In this document: piece after piece, positions 20,875 through 24,445 of the stretch
Layout of the letters: every line of letters starts with the position of its first letter
How positions within the stretch are numbered: the first letter of the stretch is position 1
Origin: Microthrixaceae bacterium
GTDB taxonomy: Bacteria > Actinomycetota > Acidimicrobiia > Acidimicrobiales > DATDAH01
Direction of reading: 5' to 3'
DNA: 24,445 bases
Assembly: GCA_020637195.1 (NCBI GenBank)
Contig: JACJWK010000030.1
Span: 1-24,445, forward strand
Program-made: the position numbers and the translations under genes
Notes under the pieces: model-generated
What the model saw: the letters and a program-made list of their open reading frames with translations, nothing else
Database searches by the model: none
What the model was told of the DNA's origin: nothing

Positions 20875-21657
20875 CTACAGCGCGAAGCAGTTCAGCGTGA
20901 TGGCCCGGTGGGCCAGCGCGTCCTTGATCCCGCTGTAGACCGTGCCGTCGTAGGGCAGGCCCACGTGGCCCACCACCCGCAGCGGGCACTGCTGCTGCAC
21001 CTTCACGTTGGTGTTGTTGCCGTCGTCGGCCAGGAACGACGTGGTGTACGGCTGCACGATGCCGTCGTTCACCGAGGCGATGTTCGTGTACCGCACGTTG
21101 CCGATGGTGTCGTCGCCGGCGTTGAGCGCCCGCAGGAACGGCGAGCCGATCGTCATCTGGCGGCAGGCCACCACGCCGGCGCAGGTGCCGAGGCCGAGCA
21201 GGGTGAGGAGGTTGGCCACCGCGGCGCCGTAGTGGGGCGCGCCCAGGCTGATGGCGCTGTCCACCTCGCCCGCCCCGCCCCGGAACTTGAGGTAGTGGCG
21301 GATGACCAGCCCGCCCTGGCTGTGGCCGATGAGGTCCACGCGGGTGGCACCGGTGCTCGCCCGCACCGAGTCGGCGAACTGGTTCAGCCGGGCCGAGGCG
21401 TTGGCGATGTCGCCGAGCCCCCCGCCGGGCAGGCCGAACTTCCACACCCGGTACCCGTCGCGCCGCAGCCGGGTCGCCAGCGCCTCGTAGTAGACGTTCG
21501 CGAGCGCCTGGTTGGCGAACGTGCCGGCGACGATGATCACCGGGTCCTTGGACCCCTCCGTGGCCGGCGCGGTGGCGGCGCCCGCTCCTGCGGCGGGCCC
21601 GAGCGCGGCGAGCAGCCCCGCCACCAGCACCGCTCCGATCAGCCTCCGTGCCCGCAT
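20875..21657 (-). CDS. Secreted lipase/esterase, alpha/beta hydrolase (lipase class 2-like)
   Basis: 260 residues. Signal peptide MRARRLIGAVLVAGLLAALG with cleavage near AGA-AT (about 24-28). Catalytic triad by motif: Ser113 in GHSQGG (111-116), Asp198 in ASVNDGIV, His231 in VVGHVGL. Oxyanion-type loop VIIVAGTFANQ (40-50), where lipases have HG. Cys159/Cys165 and Cys224/Cys257 probably form two disulfides, fitting export. It should hydrolyse carboxylic esters or acylglycerols outside the cell, like the LipA/EstA-type lipases of actinobacteria. It has a true Shine-Dalgarno (GGAGG) 4 nt before ATG, unlike most genes here. Confidence 0.93.
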   Translation of the reverse strand: MRARRLIGAVLVAGLLAALGPAAGAGAATAPATEGSKDPVIIVAGTFANQALANVYYEALATRLRRDGYRVWKFGLPGGGLGDIANASARLNQFADSVRASTGATRVDLIGHSQGGLVIRHYLKFRGGAGEVDSAISLGAPHYGAAVANLLTLLGLGTCAGVVACRQMTIGSPFLRALNAGDDTIGNVRYTNIASVNDGIVQPYTTSFLADDGNNTNVKVQQQCPLRVVGHVGLPYDGTVYSGIKDALAHRAITLNCFAL

Positions 21658-21661
21658 GTCC

Positions 21662-21692
21662 CCTCCGGTCGGCTCGTGGTGCGCGCAGCGTA
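21662..21692 (-). promoter_or_regulatory. Lipase promoter -10 (TACGCT) and Shine-Dalgarno (GGAGG)
   Basis: Minus-strand TACGCT (21692-21687) predicts a start at about 21680 and a 22-nt leader carrying GGAGG (21666-21662), 4 nt before the ATG at 21657. It is the clearest leadered gene in the window. Confidence 0.5.
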
Positions 21693-21731
21693 GGCGGGGC
21701 GCGGCCCCGGGGCGAAGACGGGACCGGCCGG

Positions 21732-22142
21732 TCAGCCCTGCCGGCCTCCGCCAGGGGGTCGCAGGTCCAGGGGCCGCTGGTTGATCAGGAACGTCGCCGC
21801 GTCGCCCAGGTAGGCCAGCAGCTCGGCCTTCGTCGCCTCGTCGGCCTCGGCGTCGGCGACGGCCGCGGACATGTGGTGCACCCAGGCGTCGCGCTCGCGC
21901 TCGGCGATGGGGAACGGCAGGTGGCGGGCCCGCAGGCGGGGGTGGCCCCGCTGCTCGCTGTAGGTGCCGGGACCGCCCCAGTACTGGCCGAGGAACAGGG
22001 CCAGGTGGCGCTTCCCCGGCTCGAGGTCCTCGGGGTACAGGGGACGCAGGACCGGGTCCGACTCGACGCCCTCGTAGAAGCGCTCGACGAGCGCGTCGAA
22101 CCAGGGCTGGCCGCCCACCCGCTCGTAGAGGCTGGTGGTCAC
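21732..22142 (-). CDS. glbO: Group II truncated haemoglobin (trHbO type)
   Basis: 136 residues. 2-on-2 globin binding haem; roles in O2, NO or peroxide chemistry. Residue for residue it parallels mycobacterial HbO: Tyr23 (B10) in ERFYEGV, Tyr36 (CD1) in PLYPEDL, the QYWGGP and TYSEQRGHPRLR block (53-71), proximal His74 (F8) in RARHLPF, and Trp87 (G8) in ERDAWV. Normal length; the C-terminal tail PPGGGRQG is low-complexity. Start GTG 22142 lies 7 bp after the stop of the dihydrodipicolinate-reductase-like gene, so the two probably form an operon. No separate promoter is evident. The Tyr CD1/Trp G8 pair indicates slow ligand release and redox or NO detoxification rather than simple O2 transport. 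Confidence 0.95.
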   Translation of the reverse strand: MTTSLYERVGGQPWFDALVERFYEGVESDPVLRPLYPEDLEPGKRHLALFLGQYWGGPGTYSEQRGHPRLRARHLPFPIAERERDAWVHHMSAAVADAEADEATKAELLAYLGDAATFLINQRPLDLRPPGGGRQG

Positions 22143-22149
22143 CCGACGC

Positions 22150-23211
22150 TCATCGCATCAGATGACGGGCGCTGTAGACGGGGAGGTCGAGGGAGGTCAG
22201 CACGCCCGGGTCGGCGTCGCACACCAGGGGGATGGCGTTGATCACGTGCATCGCGGTGGCGAGGCAGCCCGCGTGGTTGTGGTCGCCGACGTGCGACGAC
22301 ACCGAGAGGTCGATGCGCACGCAGGGCTCGCCGTCGACCTCGATGCGGTAGCCGGCGCCCTGGGGCCAGTCGGGGGCGTCGTCGTCGCGCAGCCGGGTGA
22401 CGTGCTCGACCACGATGCGGGGCTCGCCGCCCAGCATGCCGCGGATCTGGAAGCGCATGCCCGAGATCGTCCCCGCCGCGATCGGGCCCGACGCGATCTC
22501 GAAGTCCTCCTCCGCGGTGATGACCTCGTGCCACTCGGTGATCTCGTCGAGCTCGACGTCGAGCGCCTCGGCGACCAGCGCGACGACGGGGCCCCAGGCC
22601 AGCGCGGTGGACCCCGGCGACAGCAGCAGCGACTGGGAGGCGTCGGCCTTGCCGAAGCCCATGATCTCGAACATCGTGAACGGGTTGTCCCAGGTGGCGT
22701 AGTTCACGATCTCGGACATGCGCACGGAGGTGACCTCCTTGCACAGCGCCAACGCGGGGATGGTGACGCCGGCGTTGCCGAAACCGGGGTCGATGCCCGA
22801 GGTGTAGAACGACGTGCCCCCTTCGAGGCAGGCCCGCTGGAGCTGCTCGTGGAACCCGGCGTGCGCGGGGAACAGCAGCGGGACGAACGAGGTGTTCACG
22901 ACGTTCTTGCCCGCCGCCAGCATGCGGCAGAGGTCGTCGACCACCTCGCCGGGGCGCACGTCGGAGTGGGCCATGTAGCAGATGCAGTCGGCGTCCAGGG
23001 CGAGCAGGGCCTCGGCGTCCTGGGTGGCGGTGACCCCGAGAGGAGCGACGCCGCACAGCTCACCGGCGTCGCGCCCGGCCTTGTCGTCGCTGTGCACCCA
23101 CAGCCCCGCCAGCTCGAGGTCGGGGTGGGCGGCGATCGCCGGCACGGCGTGCACGCCCACGGTTCCCGTCGCCCACTGGATCACGCGGTAGGTGTTCGGA
23201 CTGCGGCTCAC
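22150..23211 (-). CDS. Dihydrodipicolinate-reductase-like NAD(P)-dependent dehydrogenase
   Basis: 353 residues. N-terminal Rossmann segment YRVIQWATGTVGVHAVPAI (8-26) and LAGLWVHSDDKAGRDAGELCG (34-54), typical of the DapB-like family that includes 2,4-diaminopentanoate dehydrogenase and many uncharacterised actinobacterial and mycobacterial proteins. VNTSFVPLLFP and the TSGIDPGFGNAGVTIPALAL block are family landmarks. True DapB is about 250 residues with a tetrahydrodipicolinate motif (E/KxHHxxKxDAPSGTA) that I do not see, so lysine synthesis is unlikely; an amine or amino-acid-derived substrate is more probable. Start GTG 23211 is preceded by a weak AGGGGGG and by TAGCGT (23247-23242), predicting a 24-nt leader. 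Co-transcribed with the globin. Confidence 0.88.
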   Translation of the reverse strand: MSRSPNTYRVIQWATGTVGVHAVPAIAAHPDLELAGLWVHSDDKAGRDAGELCGVAPLGVTATQDAEALLALDADCICYMAHSDVRPGEVVDDLCRMLAAGKNVVNTSFVPLLFPAHAGFHEQLQRACLEGGTSFYTSGIDPGFGNAGVTIPALALCKEVTSVRMSEIVNYATWDNPFTMFEIMGFGKADASQSLLLSPGSTALAWGPVVALVAEALDVELDEITEWHEVITAEEDFEIASGPIAAGTISGMRFQIRGMLGGEPRIVVEHVTRLRDDDAPDWPQGAGYRIEVDGEPCVRIDLSVSSHVGDHNHAGCLATAMHVINAIPLVCDADPGVLTSLDLPVYSARHLMR

Positions 23212-23235
23212 GGGCCCCCCTCGTCGGTCGCGGCG

Positions 23236-23255
23236 GGGACCACGCTACGGGTCCC
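23236..23255. promoter_or_regulatory. Inverted repeat between divergent genes (operator candidate)
   Basis: GGGACC, 8 bp, GGTCCC. The spacer holds the minus-strand -10 TAGCGT (23247-23242) of the reductase gene, and the centre is at about -45.5 of the plus-strand transporter promoter. One bound protein could repress the left gene and activate the right one. Confidence 0.4.
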
Positions 23256-23278
23256 GGCGCTCCGGCGGCCAACGGCAC

Positions 23279-23284
23279 TACGTT
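23279..23284 (+). promoter_or_regulatory. -10 element (TACGTT) of the transporter gene
   Basis: TACGTT, 8 nt, then ATG 23293, giving a predicted 2-nt leader, as for the 91-aa gene. Confidence 0.5.
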
Positions 23285-23292
23285 GAGCGCCG

Positions 23293-24445
23293 ATGGCCGA
23301 GGGGGACGACGTGGCGGGTGAGGCGGCCGGTGGGCCGACGCCGGCCCCGATCCCCGAGCGCGACCGCATGCCCCGCTGGGTGCCGCGGGCGATCGCGCTG
23401 TTCTTCCTCGGGTTCGTGGCCCTGGCCACCTCGGCGTGGCTGATCTCGAAGCTCCGCGACCTGCTCATCATGCTGCTCGTGGCGCTGTTCCTGTCGTTCG
23501 CGCTCGAGCCCGCGGTGAACTGGCTCCAGGCCCGGGGCTGGCGCCGGGGCACGGGCACGGCGGCGGTGTTCGCCCTGCTGTTCCTCGCCACCGCGCTGTT
23601 CGTGTACGCGATCGGCTCGCTGTTCGTCGACCAGGTGCAGAACCTGGTCGACCAGGCCCCGGACTACGTCACCGACATCGAGGTCTGGGTCAACGACACG
23701 TTCGACGCCGACATCGACACCAACGACCTCGCCGACCAGCTCCAGACGGGCTCGGTCAACGACTTCGCCACCGGGCTCGCGGGCAACGTCCTCAGCGTCG
23801 GCGCACAGGCCGTCAGCGTGCTGTTCCGCGGCCTCACCATCCTCTTGTTCACCTTCTACCTGGTGGCCGACGGCCCCCGGCTGCGGCGCGCCATCTGCTC
23901 GGTGATGCGCCCCGACCGCCAGCGCGAGGTGCTGCGGGTGTGGGAGATCGCCATCGACAAGACCGGCGGCTACATCTACTCGCGCGGCCTGCTGGCCTTC
24001 GTCTCGGCGCTGTTCCACTACGTGGCGTTCCTGATCATCGGGGTGCCGTTCCCTCTGCCCCTGGCCATCTGGGTGGGTGTCCTCTCGCAGTTCGTGCCCG
24101 TGGTGGGCACCTACCTGGCGGGGGCGCTCCCCATCCTCATCGCGCTCATCGACAAGCCCATCGAGGCGCTCTGGGTGCTCGCGGCCATCGCCGTCTACCA
24201 ACAGATCGAGAACTACCTGCTGGCCCCGCCCATCACCGCCCACACCATGGACATCCACCCCGCCGTCGCCTTCGGCGCGGTCATCGCCGGGGCCAGCATG
24301 CTGGGCCCCGTCGGCGCCCTGCTGGCGCTCCCCGCCGGCGCCACCCTCCAGGCGTTCGTGTCCACCTACGTCAACCGCCACGACGTGGTCGAGACCCACC
24401 TCACCCGCTCGCCCCGGGAGCGCCGCAGCCTGCGCGATCTGCTGG
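23293..24445 (+). CDS. AI-2E family (TqsA/PerM-like) transporter, 3'-truncated by the window edge
   Basis: 384 codons are visible without a stop; the gene runs off the window. An acidic, Pro/Ala-rich N-terminus (about 1-25) leads to hydrophobic helices at about 31-50, 53-72 and 85-106, an extracytoplasmic acidic loop (about 107-160, VDQVQNLVDQAP onward), and then several C-terminal helices. Family landmarks: FALEPAVNWL, FTFYLVADGP, GGYIYSRGLLAFVSALFHY, PLPLAIWVGVLSQFVPVVGTYL, IYQ-type AVYQQIENYLLAPPI, and ITAHTMDIHPAV. Members export small molecules, with AI-2 being only one proposed substrate, and some are Na+/H+ antiporters; the substrate here is unknown. Divergent from the reductase/globin operon over a short intergenic palindrome. 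The long overlapping minus-strand open frame here is a shadow. Confidence 0.92.
   Translation, partial: MAEGDDVAGEAAGGPTPAPIPERDRMPRWVPRAIALFFLGFVALATSAWLISKLRDLLIMLLVALFLSFALEPAVNWLQARGWRRGTGTAAVFALLFLATALFVYAIGSLFVDQVQNLVDQAPDYVTDIEVWVNDTFDADIDTNDLADQLQTGSVNDFATGLAGNVLSVGAQAVSVLFRGLTILLFTFYLVADGPRLRRAICSVMRPDRQREVLRVWEIAIDKTGGYIYSRGLLAFVSALFHYVAFLIIGVPFPLPLAIWVGVLSQFVPVVGTYLAGALPILIALIDKPIEALWVLAAIAVYQQIENYLLAPPITAHTMDIHPAVAFGAVIAGASMLGPVGALLALPAGATLQAFVSTYVNRHDVVETHLTRSPRERRSLRDLL

Noticed and set aside
23278..24399. 373-codon minus-strand open frame at the right end
   Set aside because: Antisense shadow of the AI-2E-family transporter, whose plus-strand frame has clear helices and family motifs through the window edge.

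Overview
The window is about 24.4 kb of very GC-rich DNA. It is densely coding on both strands, uses many GTG starts and has almost no Shine-Dalgarno sequences. Gene content (PFOR, DUF6777, DUF4235, a group II truncated haemoglobin, threonine-rich lipoproteins) and the leaderless promoters point to a free-living actinobacterium, most likely of the Acidimicrobiia (Iamia/Ilumatobacter-like). That placement is inferred, not proven. I see no rRNA, tRNA, CRISPR, prophage or insertion sequence, and no gene-free stretch longer than about 125 bp.

Layout. 1-4746 (+): the 3' part of a pyruvate:ferredoxin oxidoreductase (nifJ), a dihydroorotate-dehydrogenase-like FMN protein and a membrane-anchored protein, joined by two 4-bp ATGA overlaps. 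4763-6445 (-): a class V aminotransferase. It is divergent from a DUF6777 protein, an FMN-reductase-like protein and an L,D-transpeptidase lipoprotein (6553-8938, +). A 21-bp-stem hairpin (8956-8999) separates these from a minus-strand group: a PhoD-like phosphoesterase, a four-helix membrane protein, and a nuclease-lamin-tail lipoprotein (9010-12035). The nuclease and a GH13 alpha-glucosidase (12058-13725, +) diverge from one shared 10-bp double -10 element. Then follow pcm (+), a secreted beta-propeller with RTX-like repeats (-), a fatty-acid-hydroxylase-family membrane protein, a 37-aa membrane peptide, a beta-CASP metallo-beta-lactamase RNase, a DUF4235 protein, an FAD oxidoreductase and a 91-aa protein (all +). 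The right end has a secreted lipase, a truncated haemoglobin and a dihydrodipicolinate-reductase-like enzyme (all -), and a partial AI-2E-family transporter (+).

How it fits together. Two themes stand out. First, start codons are mostly preceded by a NANNNT -10 hexamer 6-8 nt upstream, so most mRNAs should be leaderless or nearly so; the secreted lipase instead has a clear GGAGG. Second, there is a redox/hypoxia flavour: an oxygen-sensitive PFOR operon, a group II truncated globin, flavin enzymes, and a textbook DosR/DevR-type box (20521-20534) centred at -42.5 of the predicted start of an uncharacterised 91-aa gene. That promoter also carries a 9-bp-arm palindrome over its -10. Weaker relatives of the box precede pcm and the beta-CASP RNase. 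I infer, without proof, a dormancy-type regulon dispersed through this region.
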